Origin: Datisca glomerata
Taxonomy: Eukaryota > Streptophyta > Magnoliopsida > Cucurbitales > Datiscaceae
DNA: 64,000 bases
NCBI GenBank assembly: GCA_003255025.1
Contig: QANY01005384.1
Coordinates: 186,001 to 250,000 of the forward strand
Direction of reading: 5' to 3'
Positions within the stretch are counted from its first letter, which is position 1, and every line of letters starts with the position of its first letter. Shown here piece by piece: positions 33,421 through 44,099 of this stretch. The position numbers and the translations under genes were made by a program. The notes beneath the pieces were generated by a model that made no database searches, was not told where the DNA came from, and saw only the letters and a list, made by a program, of their open reading frames with translations.

Positions 33421-33480
33421 TTATTATTCTGTATGCAGAAAACGCTACAACTTTGTTTGATCATTAATTCACATTTGTTA

Positions 33481-34069
33481 TGACTAGATATAGAATATGT
33501 GTGTTGCAGGTGAACATGATAGTTTTAATCGTCTATTATTTTTGCGAGACCTCCAATTTTTTATAGATATATATGATTTTTCTTCGCTCAACATTTTCTT
33601 ATAAAACTACTTAAAATTATAGGAAAAATCAAAGATACATCATAGATGCAGTACAAACTCAATTCCAATTGAAATATACAATAAGGAATTTCTAAAACTT
33701 CTAATACGAAGATTTTCAGTTATCACAAAATTTTCTTGGTTTTCTTTTATGTCTCGTTTTATCTATTGGTTCTACGTTTGATGTACAATTGGATGAAATA
33801 TTAAGCTACATTTGATATTTATAGTATTTTATAGTCCCTGAAAAGATCCAAAAAGAAAAAAAATGAAAGAAATTAAGAAGGAAATAAAGGAGACCAACCG
33901 TTTTAAATTGCATTAACACAATGATCATTAAATCAACATTTAATAATTGAAGTAATCAGACCCTTTATGTGCCTTTGTGTTTGTGGGGTTGCTAAGGATA
34001 TTATAGGAAATAAATTAAAATAGTTGGACACAATAGTCTAAAAAAGTTTTTCCAAAGATCCACTCTTTT
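33481..34069. other. AT-rich DNA, nothing recognised
   Basis: No open frame, terminal repeat or RNA gene was identified. Confidence 0.5.
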
Positions 34070-34213
34070 AGAAGTAGTATAGACTAGTAGAAAAGTACGT
34101 GGTTCGCACGTATTGAGAAGTAGTATAGACTAGTAGAAAAAGAAAAGTACGTGGTTCGCACGTATTGAGAAGTAGTATAGACTAGTAGAAAAGCATGTGG
34201 TTCACACATATTG
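34070..34213 (+). repeat. Minisatellite, three units of 46-52 bp
   Basis: AGAAGTAGTATAGACTAGTAG starts units at 34070, 34116 and 34168. Each unit ends with (T/C)ACGTGGTTCGCACGTATTG or a variant. The second unit has six extra bases (AAGAAA). Confidence 0.9.
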
Positions 34214-35221
34214 AAGAATTTTAAAATTATACAATAAGTTTTAAACTTATTATTAACGTTGAAAAAATACATTAGCTTTCAAATTATTATAAATCTAAAA
34301 CAACAAAAAACAAAAATAAAAGAATAATTACGAAATAGAGTTTAAATGACTTAATATTAAATTTTATAAAGTATTAATAAAAAATAATTATGAAAATAGA
34401 GTTTAAATGACTTAATAACTAAAAAAACTTAATCTATACTATTTTTAGTGGTGCTTAAAGAGTAAAAGGATAAATCAAAAGTTTCTCCCCTTAAATCCCT
34501 TTTAATATAGTAGAGATGATCAATTTAGTAAAAGAAAAATAAAGGAAAGAAAAATCTAGTAAATTTACATATTTGTCATTTCGGGAATCAAACAGTAAGC
34601 AAAATTTGTTGGGTTGACGGTTGTAGTGTAGAGCGAGGAGAAGGAAGTTTCTTGAGGTGTGCCAGATGAAGCTACAAATCATGAACCAGTTCTTTTTAGA
34701 AGCTCCATCATGCCCCATGGTGGGCATGGCTGATGAGTTTCTTAATGGTAAAAGAAAATGAAATACGCTTGTACGTACCCTAATCATTTTAACAGCATAT
34801 ATATTTGGACCTGATAAATATTGTTCATCTCAACTTGTACTAGAGCAAGTAATAAAATTCATACTGATCTTTTAGTTATGACACAATAATAGTTAATTTC
34901 ATGTATAATACATTTCTTTATTCGTTCCAATATCATCGTTTCGTACATTGTAAATTCCGTAATTACGTTTATTGCACTTAACGACCCTATATATGCATAT
35001 ATGAGAAAGTTTCGTTATAACATGTCATTTTCGAAGTATATATATGATAAATCCGTCACGTATTTATGCTATGAGAATAAAATGAGAGATATTGACGATT
35101 AATGTGCCAAAACAATTGTTACTTGTATAAGTTAAGAGCATTCGACCATCAGAAGAAACTGTATTGTATAAGGTACAAGGAACATTAATTTTTATTTGTG
35201 GACTAATAATTATAAACTTTT
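34214..35221. other. AT-rich DNA, no convincing gene
   Basis: A 98-codon minus-strand frame at 34491-34787 and a short + frame starting near 34681 (MNQFFLEAPSCP) overlap. Neither has a family motif I recognise and the codon pattern does not stand out. GAAAATAGAGTTTAAATGACTTAAT is duplicated at about 34337 and 34394. Confidence 0.4.
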
Positions 35222-36098
35222 AAAGACAGTGTTAAAGAAGATTAAGTCTGTCAAGTGTAGTTAGTGGCAGTTTAGTTATTTTCATGTTTTTCTATTATTA
35301 ACAGTTAATGAGAAGTATTTTTTCACTCGTTCTTTCTTTCTCTCTTCTTCTTCCTTCTTCTGTCATCTTCTTCCTTCTAGTCTCTTTCTTGATCTGTCAA
35401 AGATCATCTCTCCTCTCTTGCATGTATTTCTTCATAGTATCAGAGCCTCTTTAGATGAAAGTCAAGTACAACTGAGCACAAACTATATTTTCACGTGATA
35501 AGGATCAGACAAAAGACCGGCCTGTACGTAACGGGGGTATTGAGAAAATAATCTCACATCGGCTAACTAGAAATATTGGATTAAAAATATAAACTTAGAG
35601 GAACTCTCAACTCTTAAATTAACTTTTAAGTTAAGTTAGATTCTAAGATTTTAACATGGCATCAAAGTAGGCTTTGTCACGGAACGTGTGATGAAAAATG
35701 ACGTTATTATCAAACATGTTCCATCTCAGCTTCAGTTGGCAGACTTATTAACTAAACCCCTATTCACTCCTCAATTATGCTTCTTAAAGCATAAACTCAT
35801 CCTCAATCTGGGATCAGTTTGAGGGGATGTAACATATAGTGTTGAAGAAGATGAAGTCTGTTAAGTGTAGTAAGTGGCAGTTGAGTTATTTTCATATTTT
35901 TCCGTTACAAGCAGTTAACCTGCTTCTTTATATACTCTGTTTAGTTTTCTGTTTAATGGTTAATGAGAAGTATTCTTTCACTCGTGCTCTTCTCTCTTTC
36001 TTTCTTCTTCTTCCTTCTTCTGTCATCTTCTTCCTTCTGGTCTCTTTCATGATCTGTCAAAAAGATCATCTCTCCTCTCTTGCTTGTATTTCTTCATA
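35222..36098 (+). mobile_element. Copia element reduced to LTRs plus RNase H end
   Basis: Two similar LTRs, about 35222-35434 and 35829-36098, share AGTCTGT(C/T)AAGTGTAGT, CTTCTTCCTTCTTCTGTCATC and GATCATCTCTCCTCTCTTG. A primer-site-like GTATCAGAGCC follows the first LTR. Between them 35675-35820 reads ERVMKNDVIIKHVPSQLQLA and then LLTKPL, the RNase H C-terminus of Copia pol, and ends in a GAGGGGATGT polypurine junction. The rest of the internal region is deleted. Confidence 0.75.
35538..35671 (+). mobile_element. TRIM-like short LTR with primer site
   Basis: TATTGAGA at 35538 to TTAACA at 35656 is a 119-bp LTR-like unit that includes TCTCACATCGGC. It is directly followed by TGGCATCAAAGTAGG (35657-35671), a degenerate tRNA-Met primer site. 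It lies inside the deleted Copia element, so it inserted there or is a leftover of a recombination. The second LTR was not found. Confidence 0.5.
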
Positions 36099-36742
36099 AA
36101 CCAAGAGTAAAGTTGGGGGTTAAAATATAAAGTCAAAATTTATTTTAAGTTAGCTTCTTAGAATTTCGGCAGTCTCACTGAATGCACATTACTCTAGGCC
36201 GAGCTCCAATGGCGAGATTCATGGCATATATGGTGGATGCTTTAACTGGGCTTGGCACAGTTGGACAAAGTGGAATTTCATATGCAAGGGCAGGGGTGTT
36301 TTTGACCGTCATTGGTGTGATTTTGTTTAGGCAAAGCAAAGATGTTGAGAGCTTGAAAAACCATAGCAGATGAGACCACCTTCTGTGACAAGCAATGGAA
36401 AGCTTCTTGGCAACATCATCATCCAACTGTTCAACAAATAGGAAAGAAAATTTAGATTTTCAAGACATAGGTAAATGATATTATTCATGATGGTTCCTAT
36501 AACAACCGTCGTCTTAATTCGGCACGGTTCTTATTGAAACCATCATGGATGTAGTTTCATGGATACCGTCGTGTAATTTAGCTTATTCACAACGGTATTG
36601 GTAGAATAACACGTGAAAAATTCATAGTTGTAAAAAATTAACTATTTTTATGACGCCTTTTAAGATGACGGTTTACACCACCGTCATCAATGATTTATCA
36701 CGACGGGGATTCCCGTCTTGAAAAATGAAAATTGTAGTAGTG
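36099..36742 (+). mobile_element. CACTA right end with captured host fragment; left end missing
   Basis: The minus strand at 36742 reads CACTACTACAATTTTC, the CACTA terminus. The 250 bases before it are full of subterminal GACGGT / ACCGTC units (36500-36715), typical of the superfamily. No matching left end was found between 33000 and 36180, so the other terminus is lost or outside. It contains the LIL3 fragment at 36176-36430. Confidence 0.65.
36176..36430 (+). pseudogene. LIL3 (light-harvesting-like protein 3) C-terminal fragment
   Basis: The 36182-36373 reading contains ITLGRAPMARFMAYMVDALT, then AGVFLTVIGVILFRQSKDVE. After a frameshift near 36355 it continues IADETTFCDKQWKASWQ. A GRA.M chlorophyll-binding helix followed by a second hydrophobic helix and a DE.T(F/L)YDKQWQASW tail is the C-terminal half of LIL3, a thylakoid protein that binds protochlorophyllide reductase and geranylgeranyl reductase. 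The N-terminal transit peptide and first exon are absent. The frameshift and its position next to a CACTA terminus show a captured, dead fragment. Confidence 0.7.
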
Positions 36743-37084
36743 TAGCATCATTATGCTTAGCACTATAATGTAGCACCGTTATGTTTAGCCGTATTATAAA
36801 ATTGTATGAGAGGCGTAGACTATAATTCAAGTCCAATGTAAAGCATATGTTTTTTTAATAATTTATGTTTTATGCATCGATTACATACACTATCATTTCA
36901 TAATAGTATTGATGGTCATATATTAGATAACCTTTTTCAGTACCAGTATATATTGAACATGTGACTGAAATTCATTCAACAAATTAAGTATTACTAAAAA
37001 TCGAATTCCCTTGGTAAATAGAGAGTGAACAGCTTTTCAATTGTCACATATTTTTTATTGTTTTATTTGTCCAATGTGAATTGG
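36743..37084. other. AT-rich spacer
   Basis: No feature recognised between the CACTA end and the duplicated segment of secreted-protein gene B. A short repeat (AGCA(T/C)(C/T)(A/G)TTATG(C/T)TTAGC) is duplicated near 36746 and 36776. Confidence 0.4.
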
Positions 37085-37489
37085 AATCCTTACAACTATT
37101 TGTTTTTCCTAAGAAATCATCAATTCTCACATCCCAATCATTGGCATGAACACGAGTACTTACTCTTACGAAGAGACAAATGACACATCTAAACCTCGAA
37201 ACACTAGGCGAAATGACAGTACTAGAGACCTCATTTTCGATCCTTTAAGACCACTTGATATTATAAGTTACATTTACATATACTAGATCAATTAACAAAC
37301 AAATGAAAAGGAAATAGTGTTATTTTATTTCTTTATTCACGTATTTTCAAATTCGAACATGTAATTAATGAACATGAATGACCGCGTAGATCCGTAATAT
37401 ACTATGTTTATCGTGCACTTTATTATATCATTTAAACCAAAATTTGCACACTGTGTTACTTGAAAAAAATAATTAAGTCTTTTTTAGGA

Positions 37490-37500
37490 ACTCTATAAAT
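37490..37500 (+). promoter_or_regulatory. TATA box of secreted-protein gene B
   Basis: CTATAAATAAC lies about 75 bases upstream of the ATG, at the usual distance for a plant TATA box with a short leader. Confidence 0.6.
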
Positions 37501-37570
37501 AACGTATGGGCAATTTAATTATAGTTTTCAAAAAAGAAGAAAGAGAAAAATTCAGAAAGAGAAATCTATA

Positions 37571-37930
37571 ATGGATGAGAAAAAGATGAGAGTTATAGTG
37601 AAGATTATGATATTAGTGGTGATGAATTCATTTGTGTTTAATGTAATAGAAGGTGGCAATCTTAAGATTGCGTTAAGAGAGGAATATAAAAGTTGTGCTA
37701 AAGAATGTGAAGAAATTCTGGTGAAAATAACAAAGGATGTCAACTCCAAAACAACAAAGCAAATGGAGTGTTATTCCGATTTTTGCTTGAAGCTTTGTTA
37801 CTATCCTCATTGTAAAAGGTATTGCGAAGAGAGAAAAGCAGAAACACCAGTTGTCTCAGACGACCAGATGATATCATTGTTCAATATCTGCATGGGGGTT
37901 TGTACGGATGTCTTGCCAACATTAGTATGA
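37571..37930 (+). CDS. Small secreted cysteine-rich protein B (119 aa)
   Basis: Open frame of 119 residues starting MDEKKMRV, with a hydrophobic signal-peptide-like segment at about 8-26. Cysteines lie at 42, 46, 67, 72, 76, 81, 85, 107 and 111, the same nine as in protein A with one extra residue before the last pair. The core CYSDFCLKLCYYPHCKRYC is nearly identical to A, while the signal-peptide end and the region after the seventh Cys have changed more. Most differences keep the frame open, so both copies appear to have been under protein-level constraint. Upstream TATAAATA and the conserved promoter suggest expression. Secreted defence or signalling peptides are the natural guess, but function is not shown by the sequence. 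Confidence 0.78.
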   Translation: MDEKKMRVIVKIMILVVMNSFVFNVIEGGNLKIALREEYKSCAKECEEILVKITKDVNSKTTKQMECYSDFCLKLCYYPHCKRYCEERKAETPVVSDDQMISLFNICMGVCTDVLPTLV

Positions 37931-38065
37931 ACAATTTTTCTCTAACCTATATTGTTTTTCCTTTTAGTTTTCATCTTCTTTTATATCTTCTCTTTCCCCA
38001 CCTTTTAGTTTTCTTGTTATATACATCATATGCCCTTTCAAGTTTCATATTTTGAGGTGTTAAAG

Positions 38066-38234
38066 TAATTTTAAGGCTCAATTTGATTCGAGAATATTTT
38101 TAAAATTACATTTAAGAATATGATTAGAATGAAAATATATTAATGAAAATGCATGATTACTGTGTTTTGGTGATGCATTAAAATCTGGTACTAGATTATT
38201 GGGAATGTTATCGGGAAACCTCAACTACCTTTTT
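38066..38234. other. Short spacer
   Basis: AT-rich, nothing recognised. Confidence 0.5.
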
Positions 38235-38770
38235 CTATTGGTCTAACAGACAGTGTACGTCCCTATCATGAAGGATAAGGTCAATTACATGATTAGGAAG
38301 ACTAGAAACCTCATGTACACTACAGTTCTGATTGATACAGAATTTTACAATTGCATTAGCAACTGAGTTCTGGTTCCTACACGTCCACACTATAAAAGCA
38401 GGTGGAAAATCACACAATCTGATCTTCAAGTCTTCAATCAGATTCTGAATTTTACAACTACAGCAGTTGCATCATTCGGCCACTGAACCAACTTATTACA
38501 ATCTGATTCAACAATGATGCAGTTCCATCCATCCTTAATTGCAATATCACAACATTCTTTAATAGCCAGTGCCTCAACTTGTTCTGGATCAGTGGCTATT
38601 ATTCGCTTTCACATACCAGAACATCTCCAAAACTGTTAATTTCTGGCAATCCCTCCAATGACTACTTTGTTTGAAAACTTAAGGAACGAAGTACTACAAT
38701 TAAGCTCCAAAAACCCAAGTTGTGGAGGCACACCCAAATATTAGGAATAGATTATCTATTATCCAGGCCA
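38235..38770 (-). pseudogene. RNase H-like (RVT_3) pseudogene
   Basis: Minus-strand readings in three frames: VPPQLGFLELNCSTSF and VVIGGIARN near 38740-38640, EQVEALAIKECCDIAIKDGW and IIVESDCNKLVQW near 38585-38465, and RNQNSVANAIVKF near 38370. The order matches the RVT_3 RNase H domain found at the ends of plant LINE proteins and in free-standing RNase H-like genes. Stops and frameshifts rule out a product. Confidence 0.65.
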
Positions 38771-39131
38771 TCTTCAATACGACAACCTCTAATAACAGCA
38801 GCTCTATCAGCAGAATATAGATCAATAAAATGTTGAACATCAACAGCAAAAGTAGCTTCTCTATCAACAACATTATTGATCTCTATAGCATCCTAAAACC
38901 TCACATTAGCTTGATAAACTCTTCTAACCACAGTAATAGGATCCACAACAAGTTTAAAAAAAAAAGGATCCACAACACCCTTCACAAAGACTTATTCATT
39001 TCTTCCCTTCCCTTAAAAACTAGCACATATAGCAAAATAAAGCCAATGAGAAAGGGGTGTTACTAGGATGCGATTTCAATTCCTCAAACATGTTGTGAAG
39101 GCATTCACCAATTAACCCCCAAGTTTGATCA
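38771..39131. other. Unassigned stretch, perhaps LINE remnant
   Basis: Contains a short direct repeat, AGGATCCACAAC, at about 38938 and 38967. Otherwise nothing recognised. It may be more of the decayed element that supplied the RNase H domain. Confidence 0.35.
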
Positions 39132-39504
39132 CAGTTGATGTGTAGAAACTTTAAGATAATTTCTATTTTATAATGGGTTAAAATAGAAATATCAAAAGAT
39201 AATAGATATGTAATCTCAATATAAGTGATTATGGTCTCCAAGTCACATAATCAAAGGGAAACCATTCTATTCTCCTTAATATCTCATCGTTAGACAGAAA
39301 ATAGAGAGGCTTAATCAAAAGAGATTTTCTCATAGAGAATCATGTAGATCTGGAAGGTCAACCGCTCGGCTTTAAACTACAATATATCATCATGGACTCA
39401 GGTATACTTCCGCTCTATTATTGATTTGATTCTTGATGTGTTCAACATGAGATCTTATTTTTTATATGATACGGTTTATACCGATAAAGATTTTGAATCT
39501 AACA
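39132..39504 (+). repeat. LTR family B, 3' part
   Basis: Aligns with 56790-57166: shared AATATCAAAAGATAA, AATCATGTAGATCTGGA, GGTCAACCGCTC and GATTTTGAATCTAACA. It ends in AACA, directly before a primer-binding-like site. Its 5' part is missing. Confidence 0.7.
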
Positions 39505-39506
39505 AA

Positions 39507-39518
39507 TGGTATCCGAGC
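39507..39518 (+). promoter_or_regulatory. Primer-binding site after LTR family B
   Basis: TGGTATCCGAGC is a variant of the tRNA-Met primer site, two bases after the LTR end, so this was the 5' LTR of an element. No internal coding sequence follows before the CACTA end at 39733. Confidence 0.6.
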
Positions 39519-39795
39519 TATTCATGTTGAATAATTAAGAATCGATCTATAAGTCTAGATCCATGATTATAGGTGTTTTTATGCTTACGTTACAAAATTC
39601 TTGAATTTAATAATTATATGCTAGAATTATTAGATTTGAGAACAGTTTTTCGTTTCGATAGTTTTCTATTGATGTTCTTTGATAAGAATTAAGAATACTT
39701 TTTGGCTAAATAATTAGGAATTTATTTGGTTTCACTACAAGAAACATGGGCTTTAGTGACCAATATTTTTGTCTCTAAAGACCCTAAAGTTGGTT

Positions 39796-39800
39796 GAGAG

Positions 39801-39841
<41 letters not shown>
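39796..39841 (+). repeat. (GA)n microsatellite
   Basis: About 23 GA units with one AA interruption, in the subterminal part of the CACTA remnant. Confidence 0.95.
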
Positions 39842-39842
<1 letters not shown>

Positions 39843-40357
39843 CGTTGGCGAACCTCGTCTTATTCGCCTTGTCAGCGAAAGTCATTGGTGACGAAAATGA
39901 GACTCATTGCGTTAGACCTTTTGTGAGGAAGAAATACTGGTCGCAAAAGGTTTTTGCGACGGACATAAAAGTGGGTCGCAAAAAGCTTTTGCAACCAAAA
40001 AAATTTTCGTTGCAAAAACTTTTTTGCCACTAAAATATAATCTTCGTCACCTAGACTCATTTGTGACCAAATTTTACATTTTCCATTGTAAATAAAAAAT
40101 ATTAAATTTTTAGTTTTTATATACAACTGTAATAATATCATCAGAAAATTTATCAAACCCGAAATTTTCATAAGAAATACAAATATTAATCATTAATATA
40201 TGTAATGTAACAAATTAGCAGTAGTTCATTACAAAATCTCGGAATCATAATTAACTACAAAATGTGGTTCACAAATGTATCCAAAAAAATAAATAAATAA
40301 GTGAGTATTTAAAGTTTGATGCTACAACTACAAAGCTTAACAAATATTTTGAAGCTC

Positions 40358-40510
40358 ATATTTCTGCTATTGAGTCATCGTCAAAAGGTTGAAAACCATT
40401 TTGATGAGCCCAAGCGAGTAAACTTTGTAGTTGGCTCTCCATCACTTTATTTGTTTCTTTAATTCTATATTTTCAACTCAACTCTTTTTCTTAGAAGATG
40501 TGGGTGGGGT
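40358..40510 (-). pseudogene. CACTA ORF, C-terminal piece
   Basis: Minus-strand reading KETNKVMESQLQSLLAWAHQ then FDDDSIAEI and stop, with one in-frame stop upstream. It resembles the helical C-terminus of Transposase_24-type proteins of plant CACTA elements. Its upstream side is cut by the Copia LTR at 40511 and should continue at 53266 downwards. Confidence 0.4.
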
Positions 40511-42320
40511 TGTTGGAATTATGTGTATAAAATAGGGTCTAATAAATATTTAGTTATTTTTCAGACATTTTGTATTACTGAATTTAATGAATGAATGAAA
40601 GGTTTTCTACTAATTAAAATGTGTTTATAATTTACTCAAGTCATGAAACTATTGTCAATGTAAGAAGAATAAAGACAAAGGGGTCTTTCAGATAAACTCT
40701 TCTAAAATAGTTCAGAACGTTATTCACAGTCTTAGAATCGATTGAGAAATCGAGTCTGGTTATGACTATTAGGTTGAACCAAAGGAATGCCGATCTCGGG
40801 GAATGAGAGTGGAGACTCTAACAGTTGACCTAGACATGTTATGGAACATGTTGAATAGATCAGTAACAAATTAGTTTAGAGCAAAGCCATTTATCTAGCT
40901 TTAAATGTAATTGTTACACCTTAATGATATTTTCATAATTATTTTAATCCTGAGGTGAATACAAAACTTTACCTTGTTAGTTATGATATTTGATACGTTA
41001 AAGAAGTGAGTTCAAATTGCTGGACAATATCTCAGCTGTTGAGATCGTGATTCAACTATGTTGGAGTTGCGTGATTCACATATATGAAAATTCATGGTTA
41101 GATTACAAAATACAACAATATGACCTTATGCTTTATTGATGGGTATGCGAATAAATTAACCTGCTCAAGTACACGGTGAATTGTACGAGACAATTGACTA
41201 TTATGTCTTTCTTATTCACAGTCAATAAATGCATTAAGAAAATAATAACAAGAGGGGATAAAAGGATAATTTTATATCTCGCTCTTGTTACTAATATTTA
41301 TGAAGGGTAATATGTTAAAATATTCTGTGGTCTGTGAAATAAAAGAGTTTATTTACACCAATAGAAAATGTAACGCGCATGAATCGAGAGTCGATTCGAC
41401 ATCGATCCTATAATGGAGTCATACGATGTCATGATCTAATAGGTCATAACTTTATAGAGATAAATTCACCGAGTATTTGAATCCTATAGCTTTATTCAAG
41501 TGGATCCATTCAGTTTTAGGAGTAGCTCATGAGGACATGGATAAAAGAAACAACATCAGTTGGACCAAAATGTGTTTTGAGCCAAAATGAATTTCCCGAA
41601 CCCATATGTGATGAGTTGTCACTTAATTAGTGAAGAGTAATTAATTAATGTTCAAATTTATTAATTTATTATTTTCTAATTATTGGATAATTAGTAAATA
41701 AAAAAATTAATTAATGAATAGATATCAATTTAATTTATCTATTTGGATTGATGAATTTGGACACAACATTGACTCTAAGGGAATGTGAAAAATTTCGGCA
41801 ATGCCTAATAATATGGGGTGGATTTTCGGCAATTTGGCATATAGGGGTATATGTGCAAATTTTATAAATTATTATATAAGGGATGACATTAGGGTAGCTT
41901 CCGCAAGTGTGTTGACAAAACCCTAATCACGCAGAAAAATGTTTCTCTTTCCCCTTCCTACTATTGCCGCCGAATTCATAGAGGAAAAAATAATTTTTTT
42001 CTTAAAAACATCATCTAGAGATATACTTATGAATTCAACGAGTAGTTGTTGGTTCGAAGACTAATTAAAATTCTTTGGATTTGATCGAAGAACGTGAAGC
42101 ATTTAATAAGGATTCCACCAATTCAGAAAGTCTCCGATACAATGAAAATGTATAAATCGTTTCTACCTCCTTCTAAATACATTTAATCGAAATATGCATG
42201 ATCATAAAAATGTTTTATATTTAATATGATTAAATAGTTGATGTGAAATTTTTTTATTTTCTTCTCACGAACTGTTTGTTTCATTGTTTTTTCTTAAAAT
42301 TTTTAAAACCTGATCCAAAA
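40511..42320 (+). repeat. Copia 3, LTR 1
   Basis: 1810 bp, from TGTTGG to CCAAAA, ending one base before the primer site. Other family members end CCAACA, so the last CA is mutated here. Confidence 0.85.
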
Positions 42321-42321
42321 T

Positions 42322-42334
42322 TGGTATCAGAACC
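42322..42334 (+). promoter_or_regulatory. tRNA-Met primer-binding site of Copia 3
   Basis: TGGTATCAGAACC directly follows LTR 1, one base different from the initiator tRNA-Met complement. Confidence 0.85.
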
Positions 42335-44099
42335 TTAGGTTCTTAATTATGCATATTTTATGATTAAACGAATGTTTCGTTGGATGTTGTGATATTGGCA
42401 TATAATTATGTATAGTAAATTCAAAATTATTTTGAATGTGTTTTATGAGAGTCCCTAATTATTAGCTCTAGGCATTTTATCTTTCAATTTCGGAATCAAT
42501 GTACTCTGAACTCGAGGCATAGGATTTTATGTAATTTATTTTTCTTGAAAAATTTGTATTTCTAAATTTTCATGTAATCTGTAGCCGCCTCAAAAAGTCA
42601 CTGTAAAAAAGCGTAGACGTCGCCGATGTCGCTGGTCACCACCACCCGCTGCCGTGCCACCACCTCCTGCTACCTGCCGCCATGCTCTACATAGTTGGTT
42701 ATCTAATTGGGTTTTGGAAACCTAAGGGTTTTGGAAACCTATGGATTTTGAAAACCATTGGGGTTTTGGAAACCTATGGATTTAGAAACCATTGGGGTTT
42801 TGGTAACTTTTGAGTTTTAGAAACCGGAGAGTTTTGAAAACTTATGGATTTAGGAAATCATTTGGTTTTGGAAATTTTAGGCTTTTGGAAATTTTTGGGC
42901 TAAGGAAATCTTAGGGTTTACCCAATCCAGTCTCTAAAAATTATTAATTGGGTAATTTTTCAATAATAATTAATTGGAACTTATTTTATGAATTATTTTT
43001 AAAAATAAATAAATCAACTGATTTATTTACTTGGTAATTGATTTATCAAGTAAAAACTATTCAAAAATTAAGTTTTAAATTGAAAAAATTGATTTTTAAA
43101 ATGGGACTGGGCTGTTTTAAAGAGTTAGAAAGTGATAGAATTTTCTGAAGGAGAATGAGCAAATTACAGACGCCATGAAGATTAGTTTATAAATTAGTTG
43201 TAATTTATTTATTATTCTTTTATAAGTTGTAATTAGAAATGAACTAATAGGGAGGTTAATTTTGAATGGATGATTTATTATTAATCTCGTATCATCATAT
43301 AACTTGTCATATAGAACTAAAGATATGTGAATATCAAAATGTCATGTAGCATGTACATGCGTCATTGTTTTTTAATTTATAATGGGTACTATTTAAATAC
43401 AATGCGGATTTATAAAAGTTATAAATTTTAAATTGGGATTTGAATTTTATAAAAGTTTATAATTTTCTAAACTTGTTTTTTCCAAATTAATACAGAGTTA
43501 TAATTTTTGAAAAAACAACAAAAATCCATTTTTCAAAAACTAAGTGGGAGGTCGTTTACGTTGAAACGTTCCCAAGGTCTCCAACGCAAACTTGATCGTG
43601 GCACGAGAGATGGTTTAGAGCTTCCTTAGCGGTCCTATCTTTAGTGAGAGAAACTTGAGAATCATGTCGCTTTGAGTAATCGAGTTACTTAAGAAGCTAA
43701 AGCTTGTAGAGGAAGTGGTGAGGGAGGACCGTTCCTAGACAAATTGTTAGTTCATGGAAACCTTTAAAGCCGATGCGTTGGTTAAGTACTTAGACCGAAG
43801 CACATTGAAATCCCTTATAGAGGCGTCAATTGGGCACATTGGTGATTGGTTAAGCTAGATGTAGTGACCTATTGAGAAGCATTAACCAAACGAGAGTAGT
43901 CTCGATGTGATAAGAGGTAGCTTGGACGTTGTTCTTAGATGAGATAAGCAATTGTTGTTGATCGTAACATCATGGAAGAAATATTTTTTATCGGATTTTT
44001 AATATTTAAGTATTTACATCATGCATCATACTTTCCTAAATGATTAATTAGCTATTTAGATCACTTTATTTATTATATTCAGTAATCATGTCATTATCC
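42335..44099 (+). other. Copia 3 leader, with minisatellite at 42714-42915
   Basis: Non-coding leader before gag. Bases 42714-42915 are about ten degenerate units of roughly 20 bp with consensus GGTTTTGGAAACCTATGGA. A Pro-codon-like GC-rich block at 42610-42690 precedes it. The rest is AT-rich, with ATTAATTG / AAATTTTG runs. Confidence 0.7.

Larger units (their letters stand above)
27150..33480 (-). mobile_element. Ty1/Copia retrotransposon 2 (Ale/Retrofit-like), minus strand, split by CACTA
   Basis: Left LTR, RNase H, reverse transcriptase and integrase-RT linker read on the minus strand at 27150-29425, and the linker continues at 33000-33237 after the CACTA insertion. A right LTR follows. 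Gag, protease and integrase core are missing between right LTR and linker, so the element had lost about half of its coding region. Confidence 0.75.
37085..38065 (+). repeat. Segmental duplicate B (partner 1365-2310)
   Basis: See the partner for shared blocks. Promoter and 3' flank are conserved together with the coding part, so this is a DNA-level duplication and not a retrocopy. Confidence 0.75.

Noticed and set aside
34491..34787. 98-codon minus-strand frame as a gene
   Set aside because: No signal peptide, motif or codon bias stands out, and a + frame overlaps it; no homologous copy is present in the window.
36182..36373. Intact small light-harvesting-like gene
   Set aside because: It lacks transit peptide and upstream exon, has a frameshift before the conserved tail, and sits next to a CACTA terminus.
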